This document shows, one piece after another, positions 54,606 through 64,000 of a stretch of 64,000 bases of DNA. The stretch is taken from positions 20,552,632 to 20,616,631 of the forward strand of contig NC_041021.1 of the NCBI RefSeq assembly GCF_004193775.1, written 5' to 3'. The stretch's first letter is position 1, and each line of letters opens with the position of its first letter. A program made the translations under genes and the position numbers. The notes beneath the pieces were generated by a model. It worked only from the letters and a program-made list of their open reading frames with translations. It had not been told where the DNA came from and did no database searches. Source of the DNA: Glycine soja (taxonomy: Eukaryota; Streptophyta; Magnoliopsida; Fabales; Fabaceae).

Positions 54606-55383
54606 ATCAAGTGATTCTTTTTTGCTCAAGTGGTGATCATTTTAAGGCGTTGGACCTTAAAAATGATCCATTTTACTTAGTGAGAAAATGAAATGACGAA
54701 CTTCAAAAGCCTATTTTTGTGGACGAGCTTGACTAGGCGAGTTGATTTTAGCCTTAGTTTCACTTTAGTTATTAATCAATTCGATTAAGAATGAGAAATC
54801 CCAAAGAGAAAACGTCCGATTGATTTTCCGCTTTATTCTACTAAAAGATGTCTTTTTGATTATTATATTATTTTTTACCTCTTTTTGATTTCCAACGTGG
54901 TTACGGCACGACCGAACGGTCGGAATTTATTTTAACCAAAGTTAATGGATAATACAATTCAAATGTTCGGTGGAAATTTATTTTATTTTTAAGTTAAGCG
55001 AGAAATGACTTAAGTAAAATGGCTTAAGCACGTCAACAGGGGATATAAAAAGTAAACAAAACGAGAATCAAAATGCACGAAACACAATGTGGACCACTAC
55101 GGGTACATAGAATGAATCGAAAAGCTTGGTTCGAGGTACTTACCCGTTGAAGATCGAAGAACGATGAAGAACGAATGAAGAACGTCGAAGAACGGTTCAA
55201 ACCTTTGCGAGATTCCTCACGGAAAACGTTACGGAAACGTTTCGGAAGCGCCTCGGCTTAGATTTTCTTCACGGAAACAATTTTTCCAAGCAAATTCCAA
55301 AGAGAGAGAAGTGCCTAAAGGGCTGGGATCCTCTTCTTCTTCATTTTCTCCCCTATTTATAGCAAAATAGGGGAGATGCTTGC

Positions 55384-55425
55384 CGCCCAGCTCGCCCAGG
55401 CGAGCTCAGCTCGCCCAGGCGAGCA
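55384..55425. repeat. CTCGCCCAGGCGAG palindrome, two copies
   Basis: cagctcgcccaggcgagc is repeated head to tail. The same word in degraded form is in the Athila-like 3' LTR at 43020-43180. Confidence 0.8.
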
Positions 55426-55769
55426 GGGTTGCTTCCTCCAGAAGCAACCGCCTTCTGGAGGAATCTTCTGGAGGGCCCAAATGGGCCTGGTTGCTATTTG
55501 CACCCCCATTTTTACCAAGTTCACCCCCTCTGCTGTTTTTTGGTGATTCTTTTTTCGTAAAGTTACGGAAACTTACGAATTTCGTAACGATACTTGTTTT
55601 CTTTCCGTAATTGTTACGGAACCTTGCGGATTACATAATCATCCCCTTTTTGACTTACGGAATGTTACGGAACCTCACTTAATTATGCAACGACGCTTCC
55701 TTTCGATTTCCGGTGTGTCACGGAAACTTACGGATTGTGCATCAATATTTTTTGGTTTTCCGGCATGTC

Positions 55770-56345
55770 CTGAAATTTCACAAATTGCCTAATGATGGGT
55801 GCCAAGCACCTCACGAGGACCAAAGAATGGTCGCACGTCATCGAGCAAAGGTTCCCGGACGAAATTAGGGTATGACAGTTGCCCCTCTTTACTTGTCTTT
55901 TATTGGAGATAAAAGAAAAGTAAAGATAAGACACTAATTTCGCTCCTCTCGACTTGGCGAGAGTCGCGGGTGACCATAAAAATCTCCACATGCCAATGAC
56001 TTGTTGTCCCCCAAAATTTCACAAATTGCCTAATGACGGGCGCCAAGCACCTCACAAGGACCAAAGAATGGTCGCATGTCATCAAGCAAAGGTACCCGAA
56101 AATCAGTGTATGACACTAATTTCGCTCCTCTCGGTTGACGAGAGTCGCGGGTGACCGTGACTTGTCGTTCCTAGGATTTCACAAATTGCCTGATGATGGA
56201 TGCCAAGCACCTCACAAGGACCAAAGAATGGTCGCATGTCATCAAGCAAAGGTCCCCGAAAATCAGTGTATGACACTAATTTCGCTCCTCTCGGCTGACG
56301 AGAGTCGCGGGTGACCATGAAATTTCCACATGTAAATGACTTTGT
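55770..56345 (+). repeat. Three direct repeats of 150-245 bp
   Basis: Each copy contains tttcacaaattgcct, gccaagcacctcac, ccaaagaatggtcgca, atttcgctcctctcg and gagagtcgcgggtgacc. The first copy has an extra segment around 55865-55930. Confidence 0.85.
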
Positions 56346-56419
56346 TGTCCCCGGAGGAACAAAAGGTGCAGAAGACTGTGTCAGCCTCTGCATGCTATCA
56401 AGCGTTCTGTCTTACAGAT

Positions 56420-57478
56420 AGCAAAAGAATGGGTGCGAATAACCATAAGGTATCTCCGCGTATCTTGGGTGCAGAATGACCAAACTTGGTCTCTGCTTGT
56501 CATCGGGCCCGCCGCCTCTGGATGACAAAAGGGTGCGGATAACCGTAAGGTATCTCCGCGTATCTTGGGTGCAGAATGACCAAACTTGGTCTCTGCTTGC
56601 CATCGGACACAACTGTGTCTGCCTAGCAAAGGGGTGCAGATAACCGTAAGGTATCTCCGCGTATCTTGGGTGCAGAATGACCAAACTTGGTCTCTGCTTG
56701 CCATCGGACACAACTGTGTCTGCCTAGCAAAGGGGTGCAGATAACCGTAAGGTATCTCCGCGTATCTTGGGTGCAGAATGACCAAACTTAGTCTCTGCGT
56801 GCCATCGGACAACAACTGTGTCTGCCTAGCAAAGGGGTGCGGATAACCGTAAGGTATCTCCGCGTATCTTGGGTGCAGAATGACCAAACTTAGTCTCTGC
56901 GTGCCATCGGACAACAACTGTGTCTAAATAGCAAAGGGGTGCGGATAACCGTAAGGTATCTCCGCGTATCTTGGGTGCAGAATGACCAAACTTAGTCTCT
57001 GCGTGCCATCGGACAACAACTGTGTCTAAATAGCAAAGGGGTGCGGATAACCGTAAGGTATCTCCGCGTATCTTGGGTGCAGAATGACCAAACTTAGTCT
57101 CTGCGTGCCATCGGACAACAACTGTGTCTAAATAGCAAAGGGGTGCGGATAACCGTAAGGTATCTCCGCGTATCTTTGGTGCAGAATGACCAAACTTAGT
57201 CTCTGCGTGCCATCGGACAACAACTGTGTCTAAATAGCAAAGGGGTGCGGATAACCGTAAGGTATCTCCGCGTATCTGTGTGCAGAATGACCAAACTTGG
57301 TCTCTGCGTGCCATCGGACAACAACTGTGTCTAAATAGCAAAGGGGTGCGGATAACCGTAAGGTATCTCCGCGTATCATGTGTGCAGAATGACCAAACTT
57401 GGTCTCTGCGTGCCATCGGACAACAACTGTGTCTAAATAGCAAAGGGGTGCGGATAACCGTAAGGTATCTCCGCGGGC
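56420..57478 (+). repeat. 102-bp minisatellite, about 11 copies
   Basis: The landmark aaagg(gg)tgc is at 56628, 56729, 56831, 56933, 57035, 57137, 57239, 57340 and 57442, with two more diverged copies before these. The spacing of 101-102 bp is 34 codons, which keeps meaningless frames open on both strands (up to 205 residues). Each unit contains the hairpin GCAGA-at-GAC ... GTC-TCTGC. Confidence 0.92.
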
Positions 57479-58299
57479 TACCAGCTCTTGAGTCATGGCA
57501 ACAAAAGGCGGTGTGGTCGACAAAAGCGAAGCTCTTGCTCCTACGTATCCTCCAATGAGGAATTCAGACCTACGTAGTTCTGGATAACTTGTGAGACTTG
57601 AAAAAGTCTCGGTGTTTTCTCCACTAAAAATGCAAACATGCTTTAGCAAAGAGACAAATATTCCAACTGATTTAGAGAAGCATATGCTTTTTTGAGTGAA
57701 AAACAATGCGTCTACCGGGGAAGGAGAGTCTGCTGATGAAATCTCCCATAACCATAAATGAGATCTTGGATGTTAGCATTTCGTTTCTAAATGATCATTT
57801 AGAGGAAACACTGGGTCCGACAAAAATAGAAGAAATCCACTCAAAGTGTATCAATCTCGCACAAGTAAGTGTTTCATCCTAATTCCGAACCGTAGATATG
57901 TCATGACTTGACTTTGCAAATTATTTCCTATCAAATCAAAAATTACACGCGTGATCATGGATCAATAGGGCTTCCCTTGGGAATGGGTTCTTTTGGTGGT
58001 TTCTTCTTTCGGCTTTTGTGTGTTTTTGGCTTTTGATTTTCCTGGCTTTTTCTTTTTCTGTTTTTTTTTTTTTTTTTTTTTGTTTAGTGCGGGGCGAGAA
58101 AAAAGGGTCGCTAGCGCACGGGATTTTGGTTGGTAATTAAAGGGAGAAGACCATTTTAGGTCGTGGTTTCCTTTCCTTCCTTTTTTGTTCATTTGGTGAC
58201 AATTCTGTATTGTTCAGATATTGTCCGGTCCAAAGACCTTTCTGCACATCTCTTCTAGTTTCTTTGATCAAGAACTTTCTTTCCTTCCTTTTTTTTTTT

Positions 58300-58432
58300 T
58301 TTTTTTACTTTCTCCCATTCTTTGGTTGGGAATTTTCTTTCTTTTCTTTTTGCTTTCTCCCACTCTTTGATTGGGAATTTCCTTTCTTTTCTTTTTGCTT
58401 TCTCTTTGATTGGAAATTTTCCTTCTCTTTTT
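58300..58432 (+). repeat. Three T-rich repeats of about 54 bp
   Basis: Units of tttctccca(t/c)tctttg(g/a)ttgggaatt followed by a tttcttttcttttt spacer. The stretch 57583-58300 has no supported gene. Confidence 0.7.
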
Positions 58433-58943
58433 TGCTTCCGAGGGTAAGGATTGGCATTCTCACCCTGGGTCAAGGTTTATGGTGAGTCAGGATTTTGGCT
58501 CAAAGCTTGTAGAATGGCTAGACATGATACATGTCAGGGTTTGGTTTGGTTCAAGGATAAAAGGGATGCCCCGCATTATTTCCATGACACAAATGCAAAA
58601 ATGATGATTTGGAAACTTTATGCAAAACTGGTCATGCATGCACCTATGCGGACACTCAAGTGTCAAATTTTTATGGTTATGTGATGCTAGGTCTCAGGAT
58701 TTATTTCCACTATTTTAATCAACCCAATGTTTCCAAAATATGTTCTTTTATCAATTTGTGCATTCATCCGAGTCCATTTCGGGCGTCTGGGAAAATCTTC
58801 ACAGCATTCACCCTTCAGGTGTAGACACATTTTCCAAAAATTGGTTATGATCAATGAATTTTTTTAAAGAAAAGTTGGAAATCGTCTCTTTTCAAAAGCA
58901 TGTTGGTTTTTCAGCTTGACAACTTATTTTTCTTTTTTCTCCT

Positions 58944-58977
<34 letters not shown>

Positions 58978-59030
58978 CATTATCATTTGTTTATTTCTTT
59001 TTCTTGTTTCTAAACATGTGCATATTTCTG

Positions 59031-59325
59031 TGAGGTATTTTTGCTATATACATGCATATCCAAGGTATCTTGCCACCTAAACATACATATATATGTTTTG
59101 CGAGGTATTTTTTGTTTACATACACGCACATCTAAGGTATATCTCTACCTAAACGTACATATATGTATTTTGTGAAGTATTTTTTTGTTTACATACATGC
59201 ATATCTAAGGTATCTTTCTACCTAAACATACATATATATATTTTGTGAAGTGTTTTTTGTTTACATACATGCATATCTAAGGTATCTTTCTACCTAAACA
59301 TACATATATATATTTTGTGAGGTAT
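59031..59325 (+). repeat. 62-66-bp tandem repeat, four to five copies
   Basis: Units contain ttttgtttacatacatgcat, atctaaggtatctttctacc and taaacatacatatata. The last two copies are nearly identical, the first ones diverged. The stretch 58433-59030 has no gene. Confidence 0.85.
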
Positions 59326-59639
59326 GACTACCTTTCGAGCTTGCGCTTGTTTTATTTAAATCCCCAGGATCATGAGCAACTAGGTGCGTCCTACTATAAA
59401 AAGTGATCAAATAACAAGCATAGATTCAAAAGGTACTAGGTTGCCTCCTAGTAGCGCTTCTTTAACGTCTTTAGCTGGACGCCTTATGACTTGTCAGCCA
59501 CTGACCTAGTACTTTGCTTACCTTTGGCTTTGGACTTGGTCGCCTATTGCTCGACCATGTGTCGTAGGCAACGCTCTAACCTTTTTATGGATGAGCTGAG
59601 GTGAACTTTAGAGGTGGTAGCGGTGTGTCTATTGCCTGC

Positions 59640-60180
59640 TACCGGCCATCCCAATGCTGCTGTGGTGTTTCGCCTTGCGCCTGCCTGGGGGCGCAGTACT
59701 TCTTGATGAAAGCTCGATCAGTAGGGGGCCTGATGCCCTTGCTGGAGGTGACAGGTACTCCGTAGAACTGACAGAGACCCGTAATTAGAGCTTGACAACT
59801 CCAAGACCCTGTTGGACTTCTTCGGGTCCACTGGGTGTCTTGCAGGCGCGATCCCTGCAAACAATAGATGAAATCAGAAATCAGTTGAGTGATGTGCATA
59901 CTTACCTATGATGACATAACCTTGCCGGGGGGTACGGGCACCCTGTAGGACTGATAGAGGCCCGTAACCAGAGCTGGAAACCCCAGGGCCCTGTTGGACT
60001 TTTCCGGGTCCACTGGGTGTCTTGTGGGTGCGATCCCTGCAAACAATAGATGAAATCAGAAATCAGTTGAACTATATGCATACTTACCCATATCGGGACG
60101 ACACAGACCAACTGATACTTTTGCAGGGGGAGATTGGCGTTGCGGTCGCTGGGCAGAATGTTGCTAAGTAGCAATGTCCT
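59640..60180 (-). pseudogene. Plant-transposon-domain-like exons, tandemly duplicated
   Basis: On the minus strand, LLSNILPSDRNANLPL and VQLISDFIYCLQG are followed by GLCQFYGVPVTSSKGIRPPTDRAFIKKYCAPRQ. Sequence of this type occurs in legume proteins with the putative plant transposon domain. A segment of about 185 bp is present twice (59765-59910 and 59940-60090), each with an identical 51-nt intron-like insert (GTAAGTATG ... TTTGCAG; 59855-59905 and 60037-60087). No complete frame is present. 51 nt would be short for a plant intron, so splicing is unproven. Confidence 0.45.
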
Positions 60181-60436
60181 CTATATCTGTGTAAGAGTGG
60201 TCATGTTGGTGCGCATGATCCGCACTCGTCTCTTTACAGCGGCACGGGTGAAATCTTGCCCCGGTATGCATAGTAGCTGTGTAATAGCCTTCCTCTCTGG
60301 TTGTGCTCGCACAGTTGGCCCTCCTCCAATATCAGGGGGTGGCCCGGGAACCGTTAAAAGGAAACTACTGGCCCCTTAACCAGAAGTGCAAGTCTCGGTT
60401 AAGCATTTAAGGGCAGAGGACCTTAAATTCTTTTAA

Positions 60437-62262
60437 GGTGTGGATGTCGAGCACACTGAAAATGAGGACACGTAGCCCTCTAAAGGTGAAGGCGTGCAGC
60501 CCTCTCAAGGCGAGGATGTGTAGTCCTCTGATGGTGAGGGCGTGCAGCCCTCTGATGGTGAGGACGCGTAGTCCTCTCAAGGCGAGGACGTGTAGTCCTC
60601 TCAGCGGTGAGGGTAACTAGTACCCAAGGTGAGGGTGTGTAGCCCTCTCAAGGCGAGGACATGTAGTCCTCTAGAGGTGAGGGCATGCAGCCCTCTGATG
60701 GTGAGGACGTGTAGTCCTCTCAAGGCGAGGACGTGTAGTCCTCTCAACGGTGAGGGTAACTAGTACCCAAGGTGAGGGCGTGTAGCCCTCTCAAGGCGAG
60801 GACATGTAGTCCTCTAGAGGTGAGGGCGTGCAGCCCTCTGATGGTGAGGACGTGTAGTCCTCTCAAGGCGAGGACGTGTAGTCCTCTCAACGGTGAGGGT
60901 AACTAGTACCCAAGATGAGGGCGTGTAGCCCTCTCAAGGCGAGGACGTGTAGTCCTCTAGAGGTGAGGGCGTGCAGCCCTCTGATGGTGAGGACGCGTAG
61001 TCCTCTCAAGGCGAGGACGTGTAGTCCTCTCAACGGTGAGGGTAACTAGTACCCAAGATGAGGGCGTGTAGCCCTCTCAAGGCGAGGACGTGTAGTCCTC
61101 TAGAGGTGAGGGCGTGCAGCCCTCTGATGGTGAGGACGTGTAGTCCTCTCAAGGCGAGGACGTGTAGTCCTTTCAACGGTGAGGGTAACTAGTACCCAAG
61201 ATGAGGGCGTGTAGCCCTCTCAAGGCGAGGACGTGTAGTCCTCTGATGGTGAGGGCGTGCAGCCCTCTCAAGGCGAGGACATGTAGTCCTCTGGAGGTGA
61301 GGGCGTGCAGCCCTCTGATGGCGAGGACATGTAGTCCTCTGGAGGTGAGGGCGTGCAGCCCTCTGATGGTGAGGATGTGTAGTCCTCTCAAGGCGAGGAC
61401 GTGTAGTCCTCTCAACGGTGAGGGTAACTAGTACCCAAGGTGAGGGCGCGTAGCCCTCTCAAGGCGAGGACATGTAGTCCTCTGAAAGGGAGGGCGTGCA
61501 GCCCTCTGTTGGCGAGGACGTGTAGTCCTCTCAACGGTGAGGGTAACTAGTACCCAAGGTGAGGGCGTGTAGCCCTCTCAAGGCGAGGACATGTAGTCCT
61601 CTGGAGGTGAGGGCATGCAGCCCTCTGATGGTGAGGACGTGTAGTCCTCTCAAGGCGAGGGTAACTAGTACCCAAGGTGAGGGCGTGTAGCCCTCTCAAG
61701 GCGAGGACATGTAGTCCTCTGGAGGTGAGGGCGTGCAGCCCTCTGATGGTGAGGACGTGTCCTCTCAAGGCGAGGGTAACTAGTACCCAAGGTGAGGGCG
61801 TGTAGCCCTCTCAAGGCGAGGACATGTAGTCCTCTGGAGGTGAGGGCATGCAGCCCTCTGATGGTGAGGACGTGTAGTCCTCTCAAGGCGAGGGTAACTA
61901 GTACCCAAGGTGAGGGCGCGTAGCCCTCTCAAGGCGAGGACATGTAGTCCTCTGAAAGGGAGGGCGTGCAGCCCTCTGTTGGCGAGGACGTGTAGTCCTC
62001 TCAAGGCGAGGGTAACTAGTACCCAAGGTGAGGGCGTGTAGCCCTCTCAAGGCGAGGACATGTAGTCCTCTGGAGGTGAGGGCATGCAGCCCTCTGATGG
62101 TGAGGACGTGTAGTCCTCTCAAGGCGAGGGTAACTAGTACCCAAGGTGAGGGCGTGTAGCCCTCTCAAGGCGAGGACATGTAGTCCTCTGGAGGTGAGGG
62201 CGTGCAGCCCTCTGATGGTGAGGACGTGTAGTCCTCTCAAGGCGAGGGTAACTAGTACCCAA
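60437..62262 (+). repeat. 24-bp hairpin minisatellite in higher-order repeats
   Basis: About 75 monomers of 22-25 bp occur. Three stem types: GAGGAC-gtgta-GTCCTC, GAGGGC-gtgca-GCCCTC, and GGGTA-actag-TACCC. The last type marks the higher-order unit: gggtaac occurs at 60611, 60754, 60897, 61040, 61183, 61422, 61541, 61659, 61774, 61892, 62010, 62128 and 62246. Spacings are 143 (x4), 239, 119, 118, 115, 118, 118, 118 and 118. ORFs in it are by-products of the repeat. Confidence 0.93.
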
Positions 62263-62729
62263 GGTGCCACCCTTATGAGAAAACAAGAGATTGACTCATC
62301 GAGAGGGCCGGTCATCCCAAATCCACAAGATTTGGACATTAGATGTAGGAAATCTATGCAGTTAACATAATTTTTGGGGATGCAGATGCATGCAACCTTT
62401 GTCGTGAAATTTTGGTAAATGCAGACTTCATATGAAACAATGCAATGTAATGGAAAGTTGTACAATGTTCATGACATTCTTTCCCTATTTTGTGATTTTG
62501 ATTTTGATTTAAAAATTTTTGGAAAACACAGATTGACTGTCCTTTTGAAAGAGGTGATAATTCATGCGACCTCATCCTATCTTTTTGCAAATCTCTCCGG
62601 GAACTCCCTCAGAGTGTATGTTCTATTTGATTTAGTCACTTGACCATTTTGGAGTGACGGCAATGGAGTCGTTTGATGTTTGATCAATCCATTGAAATCC
62701 TAGGGTTTGTCCCCCCCTTTTTTGTTAAA
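62263..62729. other. No gene recognised
   Basis: Mixed-composition sequence after the minisatellite, probably still Ogre-like LTR. Short ORFs on both strands show no domain. Confidence 0.4.
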
Positions 62730-62985
62730 AACATCGATGGGTGAGAACTTTTGATCGGCCCCTATGTTCACTTGAGGCTCATGCACGGTGCCCCTCCTTG
62801 CCCCAGTGTAAGGCTTTGAGGTATCAATCGTTGCCTTTCGTCATGACCCTGTAGGGGGGAACCTATTGGGTGAGAACTTCTAATCTGCCCCTAGGTTCGC
62901 TTGAAGTTTTTGCATGGTGCCTTTCGTTGCCCCAGTGTAGGGCTTTAGAGGTACCAATTGTTGACTTGTTTTCACGACCTCGTAG
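62730..62985 (+). repeat. Two tandem copies of about 125 bp
   Basis: gggtgagaacttttgatcggcccctatgttc and gggtgagaacttctaatctgcccctaggttc start two units. Both also share tgccccagtgta and gggcttt-type blocks. Confidence 0.75.
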
Positions 62986-63079
62986 TGAGGAAGAATGAAA
63001 GAAGCAGTTGATTCTTGCAAAAAAGAATTTTCCAAGGACGAGAAATAATTGAAGGATCTTTCAGCTGATGGATTTAAGC

Positions 63080-63811
63080 AAGATGTTTTGATGTCTTGAT
63101 GATGCCAAAGGATCAAGTGCTTCCAAGTTTTATTCAATACAAGAATCCAAGAAAGTCAAGATATATGATCAAGTTGATTTCTAGAATCTTTTGGAAGAAG
63201 TTTCCAAATTTGAAGAAGCAAAAGGTTTGACCAAAGAATTCTATCATTTCAAATTGAGATTTGCTCTCTGGTAATTGATTACCAGTAGTTGAAAATGTTT
63301 TAATACAAATTTTTAAAACCTGTAATTGATTACATAAGTCTTGTAATTTGATTACCAGAGGGGATTTTCAGAAAATAATTTCCAAGAGACATATCTATTC
63401 AAATGTTTTATGAATGGTCATTCAAATGTTTTAAAGAGAGTTTTCATTGCCCAAACAGTTTTATCCTCTCGAAAGATCAAGAGTTTTTTTTTTCTGAGCT
63501 GAAATGTCTTATCCTCTCAAAAAGATTCCTTGGTCAACCACTTGCTTATTCAATAAGGAATTTTTGATTGATCTTCATTTTACAATCTACCTCTTTTACG
63601 AGAGACCTCTTCTTCTCTTCTTCTTATTTCTGAAAAGGGATTAAGAGACCGTGGGTCTCTTGTTGTAGAGGATTCCTGAACACAAGGGAAGGGTTATCCC
63701 TGTGTGCATTGTTAATCCAAAAAGAAAGAGTGATAGTTCAATTGGGGAATAGTCTTTGCATCTTAATTCAACCCCCCTTTTTCTTAAGGTAATTGAGGCC
63801 ATTTGTCCAAC
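63080..63811 (-). repeat. Fragment related to the TAATCGATTA LTR family
   Basis: It contains gatgatgccaaaggatcaag near its start, ggtaattgattaccag and other decayed palindromes near 63270-63360, and ends TTCAACCCCCC ... GGCCATTTGTCCAACA like the LTR at 48946-51550. No TSD was found, so it may be truncated or decayed. After 63812 no feature is recognised. Confidence 0.55.
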
Positions 63812-64000
63812 ATCCTATTCTTGGTAACTCACTTCTCTCTAAAAAGACAAAAATGAGGTCACATGAACGTCTATATTTTTACTTGCAAACACAGTCAATC
63901 AAATGCCTTTTTATTTTTTTATTTTGAAACTTATTTGTTTTGAACTTTACTCGTTGTTTTACGGCACCCCCACCAACGTGCAAGACGAGTAATCTCTGAT

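Larger units (their letters stand above)
53936..64000 (+). mobile_element. Ogre-like (Tat clade) giant LTR, runs to or near the window end
   Basis: Starts TGTCGCAACCTACC. The block with cggagtcgccaccaacg, ttcgggagttgtatttacg and ggtattagcaccccacacg at 54005-54140 is characteristic of legume Ogre LTRs. Its end, primer site and any coding region lie outside the window or were not recognised. It contains several tandem arrays listed separately, long T runs (58060-58081, 58945-58977) and no supported gene except the short exon-like pieces at 59640-60180. Which bases after about 62990 still belong to it is uncertain. Confidence 0.65.

Noticed and set aside
56381..57706. Long minus-strand ORFs of 158-205 residues as repetitive proteins
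   Set aside because: They follow from the 102-bp period being a multiple of three. Frames are open on both strands and no start or domain context exists.
58210..58485. Phe-rich plus ORF and Lys-rich minus ORF
   Set aside because: Both arise from the T-rich 54-bp repeats and the T run.
60437..62262. CRISPR-like regular repeats
   Set aside because: The units are contiguous hairpins with short degenerate linkers, not identical repeats separated by unique spacers, and the DNA is plant.
61173..62465. Many ORFs of 70-150 residues reading RGLHVL-type repeats
   Set aside because: Translation of the 24-bp array in its open frames, on both strands.
1..64000. tRNA or rRNA genes
   Set aside because: No cloverleaf-type or rRNA-like segment was recognised. 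Matches to tRNA 3' ends are primer binding sites only.

Overview
This is plant nuclear DNA, and the repeat families point to a legume, most likely soybean or a close Glycine relative. The evidence is a SIRE1-type copia element, LTR families of the kind seen in soybean, GT-AG introns and tRNA-iMet and tRNA-Asp type primer binding sites. It looks like gene-poor heterochromatin. I find no intact cellular gene. Nearly everything is mobile DNA inserted into older mobile DNA, and target-site duplications (TSDs) let the order be read directly.

Left part (1-21.6 kb): a Mutator-like element (967-21632, 9-bp TSD) with relics of two convergent genes (GRF zinc-finger-like and MuDR PB1-like). It is split by a gypsy-type solo LTR (3167-20954, TSD aagac). 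An (AT)n tract in that LTR holds an endogenous pararetrovirus of the Caulimoviridae (3383-17841, about 7.9 kb without later insertions, genes on the minus strand): movement protein, capsid protein with zinc knuckle, protease/RT/RNase H, and a fourth ORF of unknown function. The fourth ORF is cut by a defective gypsy element (5287-11823, TSD ctgcc), whose right LTR is itself split at its TATA box by another solo LTR (10476-11507, TSD ataaa). That is five levels of nesting.

Middle (22-44 kb): a decayed gypsy pol (22.1-23.7 kb). Next comes a solo LTR (23738 to about 35.4 kb) that holds a nearly intact, very young SIRE1-like copia element (25238-34526, TSD ttatc, LTRs differing at 2 of 1001 positions) with gag-pol, a leaky-stop context and an envelope-like ORF. 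An Athila-like element with a truncated left LTR (37171-44165) follows, interrupted by a reverse-oriented solo LTR (40505-42597, TSD ctttc).

Right part (44-64 kb): a poly(A)-binding-protein RRM relic with an inverted duplication, a 3' LINE fragment, and a solo LTR rich in TAATCGATTA palindromes (48946-51550, TSD cttca). Then comes the 5' end of a second Athila-like element (51864-53935), cut by a very long Ogre-like LTR that starts at 53936 and fills most of the remaining window. That LTR is rich in tandem arrays, including a 24-bp hairpin minisatellite in higher-order repeats whose stem sequence changes while its pairing is kept. A fragment related to the TAATCGATTA LTR family lies near the right edge.

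The most interesting signals are the virus integrated in an AT microsatellite with its end at the primer-site discontinuity, the covarying hairpin array, and the fact that several unrelated LTR families each carry their own short near-palindromic word repeated many times.
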